A stretch of 64,000 nt of DNA from Muraenolepis orangiensis (Eukaryota; Chordata; Actinopteri; Gadiformes; Muraenolepididae), in the NCBI GenBank assembly GCA_027704905.1, contig CM051000.1, positions 10,760,342 to 10,824,341 of the forward strand, in the 5' to 3' direction. The position numbers were made by a program, and so were the translations under genes. The notes beneath the pieces are model-generated. The model saw nothing but the letters and a program-made list of their open reading frames with translations, had not been told where the DNA came from and searched no databases. Positions 10,413-22,655 of the stretch are shown here, one piece after another. How positions within the stretch are numbered: position 1 is the first letter of the stretch; every line of letters begins with the position of its first letter.

Positions 10413-11656
10413 ATGAACAGAATACAACTGAAACGCTCGAACATCCTGAAAATGGCCTTCAACGATAGAGATCAAGGTGGACCCGGAGAGACGTTTTTAC
10501 GGCGATCAATGAAAATAGCGACCGTTGTGGCGCTCTACTGGTTCATCTCAATAACAATGGTGTTCCTCAATAATTACTTGCTAGATAATCGAGATCTGGA
10601 CGCGCCGTTGTTTATCACCTTTTACCAGTGCTTAGTTACTGTGGGACTTTGTTGGATCATGCAGTTACTGTCCACTTGGTGCCCTGGTGTGATTGACTTT
10701 CCTTCGTTCAAGTTCGATCTTAAGACCTCTCGAGAGGTTTTGCCGTTGTCTATTGTGTTTATTTGCATGATAAGCTTCAACAATTTATGTCTTAAATTTC
10801 TCGGAGTGGCTTTCTACACGGTCGGTCGCTCTCTCAGCACAGTGTTTAATGTGCTGTTGTCATACGTGATCCTGAAGCAGACCACCTCTGTCAAAGCCTT
10901 GCTGTGCTGTGGTGTCATTCTAGGTACGTGGAGTCACTGAGTTAAATGCAATTTCTGGAACCTGAATGTCTATTTTCTGAGTACCATAGCCATCTATTTG
11001 TTCTTATTACTGCTCCGCGTCAATCTTTTGACTTGTGTGTATTCTCTGGATACTGTCCTCCTGCTTTCTCACAAGGCGGGTTCTGGTTGGGTGTGGACCA
11101 GGAAGGATTGGAGGGGTCTCTATCCTGGACCGGGGTCTTCTTCGGTGTGCTTGCCAGCGCCTTTGTTTCTCTAAACGCCATCTACACCAAAAAAGTTATG
11201 CCAGCGGTGGAGGGGAACATCTGGAAGCTGTCCTTCTACAACAATGTGAACGCGTGTGTCCTGTTCATCCCGCTCATCCTTATATTTGGTGAGCTGAGCC
11301 ACCTGGCCCACTTCGGTCGCCTGCTGGACCTCTCCTTCTGGGGCATGATGACCCTGGGAGGCGTGTTCGGCTTTGGCATCGGCTACGTCACGGGCCTGCA
11401 GATTAAGTTCACCAGCCCGCTCACGCACAACGTGTCGGGCACGGCCAAGGCCTGTGCCCAGACGGTGATCGCCGTGGTGTACTATCACTCCTCCAAGAGC
11501 CCTCTGTGGTGGACCAGCAACCTGATGGTTCTGGGGGGCTCCTCTGCCTACACGTGGGTCAAGAGCATGGAGATGAAGGTGCAGCAGGAGCCCGAGGACG
11601 GGGCCAAGGAGAAGCTTCTGCCGCCCGGCGTGAAGGGGAGCAACGTGGCAGTGTAA
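10413..11656 (+). CDS. slc35c1: GDP-fucose transporter 1, two exons
   Basis: Exon 1 is 10413-10923 and exon 2 is 11076-11656. Joining them across a GT-AG intron keeps frame (a Gly-Gly codon pair spans the junction) and gives 363 aa, close to the 364 aa of human SLC35C1. The start matches the family, with M-N-R-x-x-LKRS at the N terminus. Family signatures are FITFYQCLVT, NNLCLKFLGVAFYTVGRSLS, GGFWLGVDQEG, SFYNNVNAC, FGIGYVTGLQIKFTSPLTHN and GGSSAYTWVKSME. The protein is a nucleotide-sugar antiporter of the drug/metabolite transporter fold with about ten membrane helices. It imports GDP-fucose into the Golgi for fucosylation, and loss of the human gene causes leukocyte adhesion deficiency type II. 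No stop or missing motif is seen, so it looks functional. Cryptochrome remnants follow on the same strand. Confidence 0.97.
10924..11075 (+). other. Single intron of slc35c1 (152 bp)
   Basis: The donor is CTAG|GTACGT and the acceptor TTTCTCACAAG|GCGGG. The intron is phase 1. It is short, as is common in compact fish genes, and the pyrimidine-rich tract TCCTCCTGCTTTCTC precedes the acceptor. Confidence 0.92.
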
Positions 11657-11769
11657 CGTAGAACCAGGGGGGCGGTGTAACGTAGAACCAGGGTGCGGAG
11701 GACATGGCTGGTCCATGCTGTCTTTTATAGAGAACAGCATTAGTTGGGTGATGGATTTTGATGATTTAG

Positions 11770-12889
<1,120 letters not shown>

Positions 12890-13700
12890 CAATCAACATA
12901 TCCCAATTAAAACATGACTACAACATTCCAGCACGACTTAAAAACATTGAGCTCCGCTAACACAGACTGCAAATTTACAACGCGACCGATTCCCCCGGGG
13001 GCTACATAGCCCTCACCTAAGGGGTCAGTCGTCCTCGATGACCCCATCACCCAGTGTATTAGCCCTGAAATGTCCAGGACCCAACCACTGGTGAACACTC
13101 TCGCCGGGCCCCTGCCAGTCGCTCCGAAGCTTAGGGGAAACCACCTTGGTAGTCATAGGCCCTCTTCTGTCGTACTCCAGGGTTGGCTTGGGCCCAGCGA
13201 ATGTAGAAGATTGTTGTAGGCCGCCCAAAACAATACATTTATTTTACAGGCTCGGGCATGTCCCGAGTACCAAGTCCACAGGTGTCCAGAGTTCCAGCTC
13301 GTACATGAGGGCAGCGGCTGGACTCTGGGGCAGCTGTCCTGTAGGACCATAGGCAGGTGTCGGTCCCAGTCCCATTAGTGTTGGCTGGTGAGGATGGTGA
13401 GCTGAGTTGCCAGGTGGTTTGGGGGATTGTCGGTGTTGTTTTGGTGTCGTTGGTGTTGGTCTCGTACTCTGAGGCCGTTGGCAGACCTTACCTAGGACTC
13501 GAAGTTCTGTCCCTTTTGGCTGTGGAGCTCGGCAGGAAGCGGGAGGCAGGTAGCAGGCGTTCCACTGTAGTGGTACTCCCGGTCGCTAGAGGGTGGAGGG
13601 GCTGTGGCGTGCTGGAGCCATCAGGGCGAGCTGATAACACCATTCCCTTGAGGGCTCAATGTCTTGCCATGATGGGTTTTCCCCCGACAAAGTAGGTCGC
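12890..13700. repeat. Unidentified GC-rich repeat-like segment
   Basis: This 0.8-kb block is much more GC-rich than its flanks and resembles degraded LTR-element DNA. Minus-strand text near 13130-13060 (SPKLRSDWQGPGESVHQW) is faintly like a gypsy integrase C terminus, and CAATACATTTATTTTACAGG (13231) like an antisense polyadenylation region. I cannot name a family, and the open frames here (for example 13357-13695) show no domain. Confidence 0.35.
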
Positions 13701-14779
13701 AATGGTGCTACTTTCTGCTTGTAGCCACCGCTTATGTCTGGCTTAATGATCTTTCTGTTGTCATTTCCATTGTTGGCGACTGAAAATGTACTCTTGCAGT
13801 GTGTGCAGAATGCAGCAGAACTGCTGCAGTATAAATGTTTTTTTTGTCCATCTCAAACATAAGACCAACCACAGTATTTGATCGTACCTCCAAAGCAGTA
13901 CTCTGACATCACCAAATGGGGTGGGCAGTGTGTGTAACATGGTGAAAATATCAACTAGTAGGACATCACAATTGTCGTTTTTAGTTATTTAAGAAACTGT
14001 AAAAACTTCATAAACATTGAACTTTAACAAACTTGAATTCCCTTCCTGTCCATGGTTCTGTTTGACGGACTCACTCACAGACCATCCACGGACCCTGAAG
14101 ATGGTTTGTCAACAGACACACTACAGCAACATGACAAGGTGTTGTCTACGCGTGCTGAAGAACCAATAAAAAACAATACATAAATATGTTGTTTGGTTGA
14201 TCAGGCGGACACACGCTTGGGTGAATTACTTTGCAATGGTCCGTCTTCAACTATAGCCAGACAGACAGAACGGCACTTGCATTTGTTTTATGTTCTTTAT
14301 TTGTAAAACTTTTTTTGAAAAGTACAATTCCCAAAGATGAAACCGTAATAAAAAAAGACCCCAGCAATTGAAATGTTGAGTGTCTCAATACACAAATCTT
14401 TTTAATTGTTTTGTGTTTTGACACCCTCCCCAAAGTCACCACTGAATCACTCCATTGTCTAGGCATCCATCAAGCGAGCTGTCATTTGTGATCACCCAAC
14501 CTGGAACTCTCCACACTCCACCGTCCTTAGACACACACAGTGAAATATTTGAATGCTCTGCATGCTCCTCATTAATATGAGTAAGGGTATCAAGGGTATC
14601 CTCTTCTGGTGATGAAAGAGACAGACTGAGTCACACCATCCAACCACCATCCCATGTGCCGTGACAATCTCAACTGCTAATTTGTATTCTTCATTAGTTA
14701 TTTTATATATATTTATATATATATTTTATATTCATCCTCCTATGATATAATATTTGAATATTATATATATATATATATA
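13701..14779. other. No gene recognised
   Basis: AT-rich non-coding DNA ending in a (TA)n tract (14699-14779) into which the Tc1 element inserted. Nothing else is supported. Confidence 0.5.
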
Positions 14780-15177
14780 CAGTGCTGCTCGAAAGTATGT
14801 GAACCCCTTGAACAGTTAAGAGTTTTCTGTTTTACCATGATTTTCCTATTTTATCATCACAAGTTTTACATATATGAAATGTCAGGTTTATGTTTAACAG
14901 TTCCATGTACTTTTTTAGAGGGAATTGTGTGAGTAGCCAAAAAAATACATGAAACATGGAATTAGTGGATGTGCAAAAGTAAGTGAACCCCCAGCTGTAT
15001 TGGTAAAGTCAAGGAGGTAACAGATTCAGGTGAAACACCTTTGGGTGCTTAATTAGTCAATTAAGCAAACCAATCAAATGAGACATCATTAGGAAAAGGG
15101 TTGGACAACACAGATTAAAAGAGAGAGAAAAACAACCAAACGACTGCAGTGCCAGGGTGTACCCATACGAATCAACC

Positions 15178-17072
15178 ATGCCAAGAGGAAAGGAGATACC
15201 CGAGGAAATCAAGAAAATGGTACTGACAGCCCATCAGTCTAGAGAAGGCTACAAGACAATCTCCAAACGATTCCAGCTCCATCCATCCACGGTGAGGCAA
15301 ATAATTTACAAATGGAGGGCGTCCAAGATGACCGCATCTTTGCCTAGAAGTGGACGCCCATTAAAACTAACATCAAGAAGCACCCGTAGAATAATAAATC
15401 AGGTAAAGGACAACCCACACATCACCTCTAAAGAGTTGCAGAGCTCTCTGGCAGCGTCAGGTGTAAATGTACATGCGTCTACAATTAGACGAAAATTGAA
15501 CCAACACGACATTCATGGGAGGGTTGCTAGAAGGAAGCCTCTGCTCTCCAAAAAGAACAAAGCTGCCCGTTTAAACTTTGCCAGAGAGAACTTGGACAAA
15601 CCAGAGGCCTTCTGGAAGTCCATTCTCTGGACAGATGAGTCCAAAATAGAATTATTTGGTCATAATCGTAAGCGCTTTGTTTGGAGAAAAACCAACACAG
15701 CACATGAAGAAAATAACCTCATCCCAACAAGTCAAGTCAAGTCAAGTCAAGTTTATTGTCACTTCACAGTTTACAGTTTAGTATAAAGCAGTGATGTGAA
15801 ATTCTTGTGTGCAATACCCGACGACAGACAGCAGTTATAGAATAAGATAAAATAAAAATAGATAAAAATAGATAAAAATAGAATAAAAAATAGAATAAAA
15901 AATAGAAGGAATATAAAATAAAAATAAAAAAAATGCAATTTATAAAATGCAAAAATCAGCACAGAAAAGAGCAATATATATATATATAAATCAATGTAAT
16001 AAAATATACATTGTTATATGTTATACGCCCTTGTTCAGCAGCCTGATGGCCTGACTGTGGAAGCTATCTCTAAGCCTATTTGTACGACACTTGATACTGC
16101 GGTATCGCCTGCCTGACGGTAATAGTGAGTAAAGTTCGTGGCTGGGGTGGGCAATGTCTTTTATAATTCTTTTGGCCTTGGCCACGCACCGCTGGTTGTA
16201 AATGTCCAGGAGGGAGGGGAGCTCACCTCCAACGATATACTGGGCCGTCCGCACCACCCTTTGAAGCGCTCTGCGCTCGAGTGCCGTGCAGTTCCCGTAC
16301 CAGGCGGTGATACACCCTGTCAGAACACTCTCGATGGTGCCGTTGTAGAATGTTCTCAGGATGCGGGGGCCCATGCTGAATTTCTTCAGACGCCTGAGAA
16401 AATACAGGCGTTGTTGGGCCTTTTTCACCACGTGTGTGGTGTGCGTGGACCATGTGAGGTCCTCGGAGATGTGCACGCCGAGGAACTTGAAGCTGCTGAC
16501 CCTCTCTACTGCAACGCCGTCGATGGAGATAGGGCTGTGCTCTCCCCTCTGCCTCCTGAAGTCCACGATCAGCTCCTTGGTCTTCTTGACGTTGAGGGCG
16601 AGTGAAGCATGGTGGTGGAAATGTTAAGGTATGGGGCTGCTTCTCTGCTTCTGGACCTGGACAACTCCATATCATCCAGGGAAACATGAATTCTGAAGTG
16701 TATCAGCAAATTCTTGATAAGAATCTCCAGCCATCAGTCAGGAAGTTGAAACTGGGCCGTAAATGGGTTTTTCAACAAGACAACGACCCAAAACATACCA
16801 GCAAATCTACCAAGGAATGGTTCAGAAAAAAGAGGATTCGTACTCTGGATTGGCCAAGTCAAAGTCCGGACCTCAATCCAATTGAAATGTTGTGGCTAGA
16901 CCTGAAGCGGGGGGTACATGCCAGATGTCCCTCCAACCTTTCTCAACTGGCTGAGTTCTGCAAGGAAGAGTGGGCAAAAATCCCCCACAGCAGATGCGAG
17001 AGACTGGTCAGTGGCTATAGAAAACGTTTGATTGCAGTAATGGCTGCAAAAGGAGGTGCCACACGCTATTAA
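15178..17072 (+). pseudogene. Tc1-like transposase, split by LINE insertion
   Basis: The first half (15178-15729) starts M-P-R-G-K-E. It has the paired-type helix-turn-helix DNA-binding region (GYKTISKRFQLHPSTVRQII, then SGRPLKLT), followed by the catalytic ILWTDESK Asp. The second half (16602-17072) resumes at VKHGGGNVKVWGCF, with the second Asp in FQQDNDPKHTSK and the third catalytic residue in SPDLNPIEMLW, the D-D-E set of Tc1 transposases. It ends ...GGATRY at TAA 17070-17072. Each half is open, so the only clear lesion is the 872-bp LINE insertion between Thr and Val codons. Intact relatives cut and paste at TA sites. Confidence 0.93.
15730..16601 (-). mobile_element. 5'-truncated LINE with (CTTGA)n tail
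   Basis: On the minus strand the reverse-transcriptase C terminus is open from 16601 to 16021: LNVKKTKELIVDF, FLGVHISEDLTWSTHTTHVV, ILRTFYNGTIESVLTG, RVVRTAQYIVGGELPSL and HPSHELYSLLPSGRRYRSI. The 3' UTR (16020-15750) ends in tandem CTTGA units at 15730-15749. This matches the L2/CR1 group, though Rex1-like is possible. It was inserted in antisense into the Tc1 transposase. No target duplication is evident. A close copy of its last 345 bp lies at 60788-61132. Confidence 0.88.
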
Positions 17073-17304
17073 CCAAAAGGGTTCACATACTTTTGCACAA
17101 GTCATATTTTCAGTTTTTGTGGGAGAAACCACTTTTTTTGAATAAATAATGAAAATACATCATTTTTCTTTGTTTGTGTCCATTATTTGGAAAGTCCTGC
17201 TTTACAAATTGGTGTTTGGATATACATTTAATAAGGTTATTTTACATTTTTGTACAATTACAATGACCATGTCTAGGGGGTTCACATACTTTCGAGCAGC
17301 ACTG

Positions 17305-18022
17305 TATATATATTTTTTTTTAGAGAAATATATATAAGTGAATAAGTAAATGTTTTTTAGTTTTTTTGTATTTTTGGTTTCAAATGTATCTTCTTGAGTA
17401 GCAGGCTACTGCTCAAGAGTACCATTGGTTTTGTGGCCGGTTTTTTATTTCAAGCAGTTATTTCAAAATAACATTTTAAATTCACTCTTAAGGGACAACG
17501 ATGAGGTAATTAGTTTTGTTGTCGCATCCCCAAATTAACCAACCAGAAGCAGAACCAGGCATCTTGCAAATATTTAAAATGTAAACATTCATAAATAATA
17601 TGTATATATGTATATATAAATAAGCATGTGTACATATATATGCACATGCTTATAGCTTTTGGGTACCAAAACGAGTCAAGAATAATAATATTAATAATAA
17701 TAATAATACATTTGATTTATATTGCAAACATCTCAGAGTGCTACAATGTTAAACACATAGCAAACAAACGCTGTAAAATTACTCAAAATAAAAATTAGCA
17801 CTAATCTTAACATAAAAAGGACTTCCTAAATAAAGTGTCTAGGCCTGTCTTTAAAGAGTCCAGGGTCTGTGGTGCCCTTAAATGATGAGGAAGGAGCCGA
17901 GCTTAGCACTGGGTGCCATGAGGAGCAAGCTGTTTGAATCAGAAATAAAAAAATGCTATCCGTAGGACATTGAAGCCGCAATCCGGATCAGTTACGTTGA
18001 CAAACTATGTGCTTATTTGCAG
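17305..18022. other. AT-rich DNA with a dispersed-repeat fragment
   Basis: 17305-17690 is AT-rich, with a short palindromic tract of TATATG/CATATA and the inverted pair AAGCATGTG / CACATGCTT around 17621-17652. 17685-17960 starts with (ATA)n, followed by TTTGATTTATATTGC, a layout common in dispersed fish repeats. No gene is seen. Confidence 0.4.
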
Positions 18023-18119
18023 CATCATTGAGATGAACGATAGCCAGCCCCCCCTGACCTTCAAGCGCTTCAAAGCCGTCGTCCAGCAGCTGGGTCTGCC
18101 CAGGAGGTCCCCTGGCCAC
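18023..18119 (+). pseudogene. Cryptochrome pseudogene, exon fragment a
   Basis: After an acceptor-like TTATTTGCAG, the sequence reads I-I-E-M-N-D-S-Q-P-P-L-T-F-K-R-F-K-A-V-V, then QLGLPRRSP. Vertebrate CRY2 has RIIELNGQKPPLTYKRFQAL at the end of its photolyase-like N-terminal domain, so similarity is clear and the intron position agrees. The following cryptochrome text (VPSLEELGF and the first part of the FAD-binding domain) is not found before fragment b. Cryptochromes are flavoproteins of the circadian repressor complex or light-sensing/repair enzymes. The overall gene state is described under fragment b. Confidence 0.75.
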
Positions 18120-18865
18120 AGTGAGCCTGCAGCAGATGGAAGCCTGCACCACTCACTCACTCGGTGCCACACACCACAATAGGATACGGAGTCCTCTCTC
18201 TTGACCAACTGGGTGAGCCATAGCCACCGTTGAAAGGTCAGTATAATTAATCTGTGCCATTTCCCCCAAAACTTTCTTTACAATAGCACGAGTGCACTGT
18301 ATTCTTAGCAGCGGTGGCCCCTAGGAGAACCCTTATGTCCAGCAGTGTTAGTGCCATGCTGTAGTCTACATACTGTACACAAGATAACCAAACGGCATAC
18401 GTATCCTTAAAGGATTGTGTTTAAGGGTATTGTTAAAACTAAAATACATTTATATTTGTACTGGGTTCAATGGGGATGACCTAACCATGCTGCTATGTGG
18501 AAAGAAGGGAAAACGGATGGTCTGATGAGACCGGCCAAAAAGTTGCACTTCAAAAATGCAGTGCTTTTGTTGTCTTTGACATCAATCTTTGAATCTTTAA
18601 CCTTGTTTGTTTTGTATAGCCACAGCAAATTGGCAGGGACATAACTTCAGCTATGGAGAGAAAAAACAAAATGTCTGGGATGAATAATGTACCTTATCGT
18701 AATTGCTGTTTGCAGAACAAAGTCATTTGTTTGACAGGCATCTTGGCATCTTTATCTGCTATTCTATGTTCGATCATATTTGATCACAAGATTATCAGCC
18801 TTGCATTACATATAATCAACATTATGTGCATTGCTCTTAATGTAATTTTTACCTCTCCATCCCCC
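18120..18865. other. Intron-like sequence of the dead cryptochrome
   Basis: No cryptochrome exon is visible here, although the conserved [20 protein letters not shown] exon would be expected. An open frame at 18653-18919 has a hydrophobic segment, but its only recognisable part is the last residues, which belong to fragment b. Confidence 0.45.
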
Positions 18866-19179
18866 AAGGTAAGGAACAAAAAACCTGCACGCCTCAGTCG
18901 TGGCTCTACTGACAGCTGATGTGGCGGGAGTTCTTCTACACTGTGCCCGCAAAGTAACCCTCTCTTTGGCCGCATTGGAGAGTGACCCCCCCTCCCCCCT
19001 TTGTGTGCAGATCCCCCGGGAAACACATCACACTGCCGCCGGCTAAGTGGGCCCAAGGCCAGACAGTCTTCCCCTGGGTCTATGCCCTCATGACCCAGCT
19101 GAGACACGAGGGCTGGATCCACCACCTGGGACACCACGCCGTCGCCTGCTTCCTCACCGGAGCAGAGCTTGGCATGAAG
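18866..19179 (+). pseudogene. Cryptochrome pseudogene, FAD-binding exon fragment b
   Basis: The text follows vertebrate cryptochromes across three frames: K-V-R-N-K-K-P-A-R-L-S, then LY-stop-QLMWREFFYT, VPA, a TAA, CVQIPRE, then AKWAQGQTVFPWVYALMTQL and [20 protein letters not shown], ending GMK before a GT. Intact relatives have [53 protein letters not shown] and SWEEGMK. Lesions are a TGA replacing Gly, a TAA after VPAK, at least two frameshifts, and an in-frame loss of about six codons (GDLWISWEE reduced to AEL). The FAD pocket is broken. Synteny (next to slc35c1, same strand) suggests CRY2 ancestry; this is inference. Confidence 0.88.
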
Positions 19180-19717
19180 GTACAGCAGGGTTCCATGTCT
19201 AGTGTGTTTACACCAGAAGCCCGGATTTCTCCCAAGAGTGAAACTTGATTACGACACCTCTGTAACCTAATCCTTAGCCATTATCATTTGTCATGCAAAC
19301 ACTGACCGGGTTTCCAGTGGATGACCTAATTCACGTTAACACCCTGCTGTAGGAAAGATTGGAGAGTTGTAAAGATAGCAGAAAAGCCGGAGAGCCAACC
19401 CCATAAAGCTCACTGTGACGGCGCTAAGATAACGATGTTTGCACACGGGGTTGACATGGCAGATGGATTCCCCTAGAACCAATCAGGGAAAAGAGGTCAT
19501 GTTAGGACAAAAATGTAATCAATCCAACTTTAATCAAATGTTGTCTTAAATTAATCTGGCACTGTGTCACTTCCAAAACACGGTCAGGGTACAGGTGGTC
19601 GAGGTACAGGTGCGAGCTGGTCACAGATTGTTTAAAAAAACAAACTTATTCTATTGTTTGCAGAGCCTGAACTATTTAGCATTTTTTTACATGATTTACT
19701 TTTGCAGTGCCTGTATT
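19180..19717. other. No gene; intron-like
   Basis: Non-coding sequence after cryptochrome fragment b. Nothing else is recognised. Confidence 0.5.
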
Positions 19718-20754
19718 TGTCGAGGACGTACAAGGTGTGGACCCAAAAGCACGGTTGCAGACAGTTATAAAGTACAAAAAGAGACTTTACTTCAGCCTTG
19801 GGGCACAAAAACGCGATACAGCAGTGTATGCAAAGTCGCAGGATCAACAGATCCAAAAATACATACACTAATTATGTACACTGAAACTTGCCTAACAATA
19901 ACTAGAAAAATACTTACTAACTACTTAACCTGATCTTACCTTACTATAACAATGAACGTGGACTATGAATATAATTGTAACGCTATGAGGATATACGAAA
20001 AACGCCGGAGAGCTCAGCATTGTCACAATGCATAGTGTGGGTTGGACCCCGAATGCAGACAACAGACCAGAGAGGGGAGAACAGGTGGTTTATTTGCGAA
20101 CCCGCACGTGGAATGATCATGGACAGGCAAGAGGTCTGGATACCGGGAGGTCGAGGTGCGTAGTACCGACAGGTAGCAGACAGGCGGATGGTCAGGGACA
20201 GGCGAGGAGTCTGGATACCGGAGGGTCGAAGTAGCGAATAGGCAGAAAACAGGTAAGTGGGTTACCGGAGAACATGTAATCCGCAAATACAAGAAGTACG
20301 AACGAGCAACGCGCCCTAGTGACGCCGCGGTATATGTAGCCCCAGGTGAGGTGATTAGTAATCAGCCACGGCAATTGTTGACAGATGTGTGTGTGCGCCG
20401 CCAGCGCATGTGGCTTGGCCACGCCCCCTGTCAACCACCGTAACCGTGACAATTGTTGACAGGTGTGTGTGCGCTGTCAGCGCACGTGGCTTGGCCACGC
20501 CCCCTGTCAACCACCGTAACCTTGACAGGCATAACACACAAGACAATCTGGCAACGAGACAGTGAATGCCTAGACCTATTTATACCAACAGACATCACCA
20601 GGTGCAAACAATAAGGACATCAAAAACAATCACAGGGGCGGGAAACAGACCAAGGGAGGAAGTGCGCGACAAACACATGAGGAAGACTGACTATCAAAGT
20701 AAAACCCTGGAACTAAACTAAACATAACACATGAATAAAACAGAAAACTTGACA
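19718..20754. mobile_element. Nested LTR-like segments
   Basis: The outer segment starts TGTCGAGGACGTACAAGG and ends AAAACTTGACA. An inner segment (20021-20527) starts TGTCACAATGC and ends ACCTTGACA and seems to interrupt the outer one. Both have TG...CA ends and antisense TTTATT or TTTACTT motifs, as in minus-oriented fish LTRs. No internal genes or target duplications were found, so the class is uncertain. Confidence 0.45.
20373..20526. repeat. Tandem duplication of a 76-78-bp unit
   Basis: Copy 1 (20373-20450) and copy 2 (20451-20526) both begin AATTGTTGACAG and contain GTGGCTTGGCCACGCCCCCT and CAACCACCGTAACC. They differ at a handful of positions. The unit contains the palindrome GTGGCTTGGCCAC. 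Confidence 0.9.
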
Positions 20755-21248
20755 AACATTCAGCACAGTTGGCGACGCACAACAGTATTTTATTGAGTGT
20801 GTACGATTTATCCACTTTTCTATCTGGTTGTTTTATTGTACTGTCTTTGCATCGTCACTACCTTGACTCGCTCCCACTGCCAATCACAATAAATGAATCA
20901 CACCTGTGTCTAGGTGGCTCATGGATTGGCAGGTCAGGTAGCCTATGAGAAGAAACTACAGTACAAAACGGACCAATGGGATAGCCTGAAGAGGGAGGAC
21001 CTCCTTGTTGGTTTTGGATACAGGACATTTGTGATTCAGCATTGAGGGGTGGACAAGGACTACGAACGGAGGGTGAACAACAAATGATGAATGGGGTGAA
21101 CAACGAATGAGGAACGGGGTAACCGACGCCGACACAGGAAGAGAGACGGACCGGACAACAAGTAAAACGCAGCAGCATCCAGAGGCAAAAAGTGGCAAGC
21201 CAGCTGCCTAGAATTACTCCTACTTGTTCATGGGCCAGGCCAGATTTC
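20755..21248. other. No gene recognised
   Basis: Non-coding DNA. A short triplicated motif around GAACAACAAATGATGAATGG / GAACAACGAATGAGGAACGG lies at 21075-21120. Confidence 0.5.
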
Positions 21249-22049
21249 GGTACCACTCAAGATGGCAAAATCGAGTTAATTTGATTGAAAAGGTATATGT
21301 CCTTAGATTATATGTTGGTATGATAACCCTTTGCAAGTGGTAACTTTGTCACAGATGTCAACACATGAAGTTCACCACCCCCTACAATAAATTTGCTTCT
21401 AGACACTGTTGCATATTGTAATTTAAGCTAATTTGTAGGACCTTAACTCATGTCTTATGATGATCATGTTCATTATCTTGTTCGATTGATTCATAGGTTA
21501 TGTTTAACTTCAGTTGTAAATGTAAATGAGTCTGTTTGATAAATATAGAGGTCACAGGGGCTCTTCAAAGTGTCAACAACATTATTTTCCCCATCATTTT
21601 TGCCTAAGCTAGTCTTTAATTGAGCATTATGACATGTAGGAACATCAATGACACAAATAACAAAAACTGAAATACTCACAGGACAGTATTGATTCAGGAA
21701 ATGTATAATCTTTGTATATGATTCTACCATTCTACCACCAAGGGTTATTATGGGCCTTAAAGTAGAACATGGGCCCAGGTGGCTTACTCTTGTTTGGTAT
21801 TTTGAAAAAAAGTCTATATTTTAAGATGATATTTCAACTTGATAAACCTTCCCAAGTGGTATCTTAGTCACAGTTAACTAAGCCCAGTTGTTGGTCTGTA
21901 AATATTTGAATGAAAGTTAAAATTCTTGATTATTTCTATGTTGTTCTAAACAGAACTTACAATATTTGTATTTGCCATTTGTAACAAGTACATAGGAACG
22001 CTTACTCCCCATTCCCTCCTGCAGTTTAAATCTTAACAACACCATAAAC

Positions 22050-22053
<4 letters not shown>

Positions 22054-22086
<33 letters not shown>
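22054..22086. repeat. (TA)n microsatellite
   Basis: About 16 TA units inside the long-TIR element. Confidence 0.95.
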
Positions 22087-22089
<3 letters not shown>

Positions 22090-22280
22090 AAAAAAATAAA
22101 CAAAAAGAGCAGCAAAGTGACTTAAATGATATGTACATGGGTTTTTTACGAATATGTTTCAAAAGCATTTAAAGTGCCAGTAGTGCAGCAGCATAATGAA
22201 TACAGTGCAGTGAACATATTCTATGTTCTGTTCAAATCAAGTGACAAGATTGTCTCCATGACACAGTTGGTGCAGGTGGT

Positions 22281-22655
22281 TTAAAGGATCCTTGAATAGC
22301 TCCTGGTGTTTGTTAAAGTCATTTCAGCAGCTTTGGCATACAATGCCTGCTCAAAAATAACAACAATGTTGTTGAACTGGTGAAGTACCTCATTCACTGT
22401 CGATAGCTGTGTAGCTAGAGCATTGATTGTAGGCAGATAGCCTAGATTATCTTGTACACTTGTATCGCTGTGGGTGAGGATGTCGAACCCAGTCCAGCTA
22501 GAAGCATCTTTGTTGGTTAGATGAGCCATTATCCACATGTGGTTTCTGTCTGTTGCATTTTGGAGAAAAGTGGTGTGATCAGTATCAACCCTCTGTACAA
22601 CTTGAGGACCATCTCTACTGCTCCAATGTTTCTCTGCTTGGTATTTGGGATGCAA
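22281..22655 (-). pseudogene. ORF fragment of the long-TIR element, unknown family
   Basis: The 124-codon frame contains SWTGFDILTHSDTSVQDNLG, YLPTINALATQLSTVNEVL and NIVVIFEQALYAKAAEM. From memory, ORFs with GYLPxIxAxxTxxSTV followed by a VVxFDQAxYAKA strand occur in uncharacterised, probably transposon-borne proteins of fish and invertebrates. The second block looks like a beta strand ending in an acidic residue, Glu here where I would expect Asp. The frame is much shorter than any transposase and has no clear start, so it is probably a degraded remnant. I cannot assign a function. Confidence 0.5.

Larger units (their letters stand above)
14780..17304 (+). mobile_element. Tc1/mariner transposon interrupted by a LINE
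   Basis: The ends CAGTGCTGCTCGAAAGTATG (14780) and CATACTTTCGAGCAGCACTG (ending 17304) are exact inverted repeats over at least 28 bp and are flanked by TA on both sides. A second GTGAACCCC-type motif repeats inside each end (14985, 17079). Without the LINE at 15730-16601 the element would be about 1.65 kb, the usual Tc1 size. The agreement of the ends suggests a fairly young copy. Confidence 0.95.

Noticed and set aside
13357..13695. 112-codon plus-strand frame in the GC-rich block
   Set aside because: Low-complexity Val/Leu/Gly text, no start context or homology; the region looks like repeat DNA.
18653..18919. 88-codon frame with a hydrophobic stretch, possibly a small membrane protein
   Set aside because: No family is recognisable, and its last part is an out-of-date frame of the cryptochrome remnant; the rest is intron-like. 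Chance frame is more likely.
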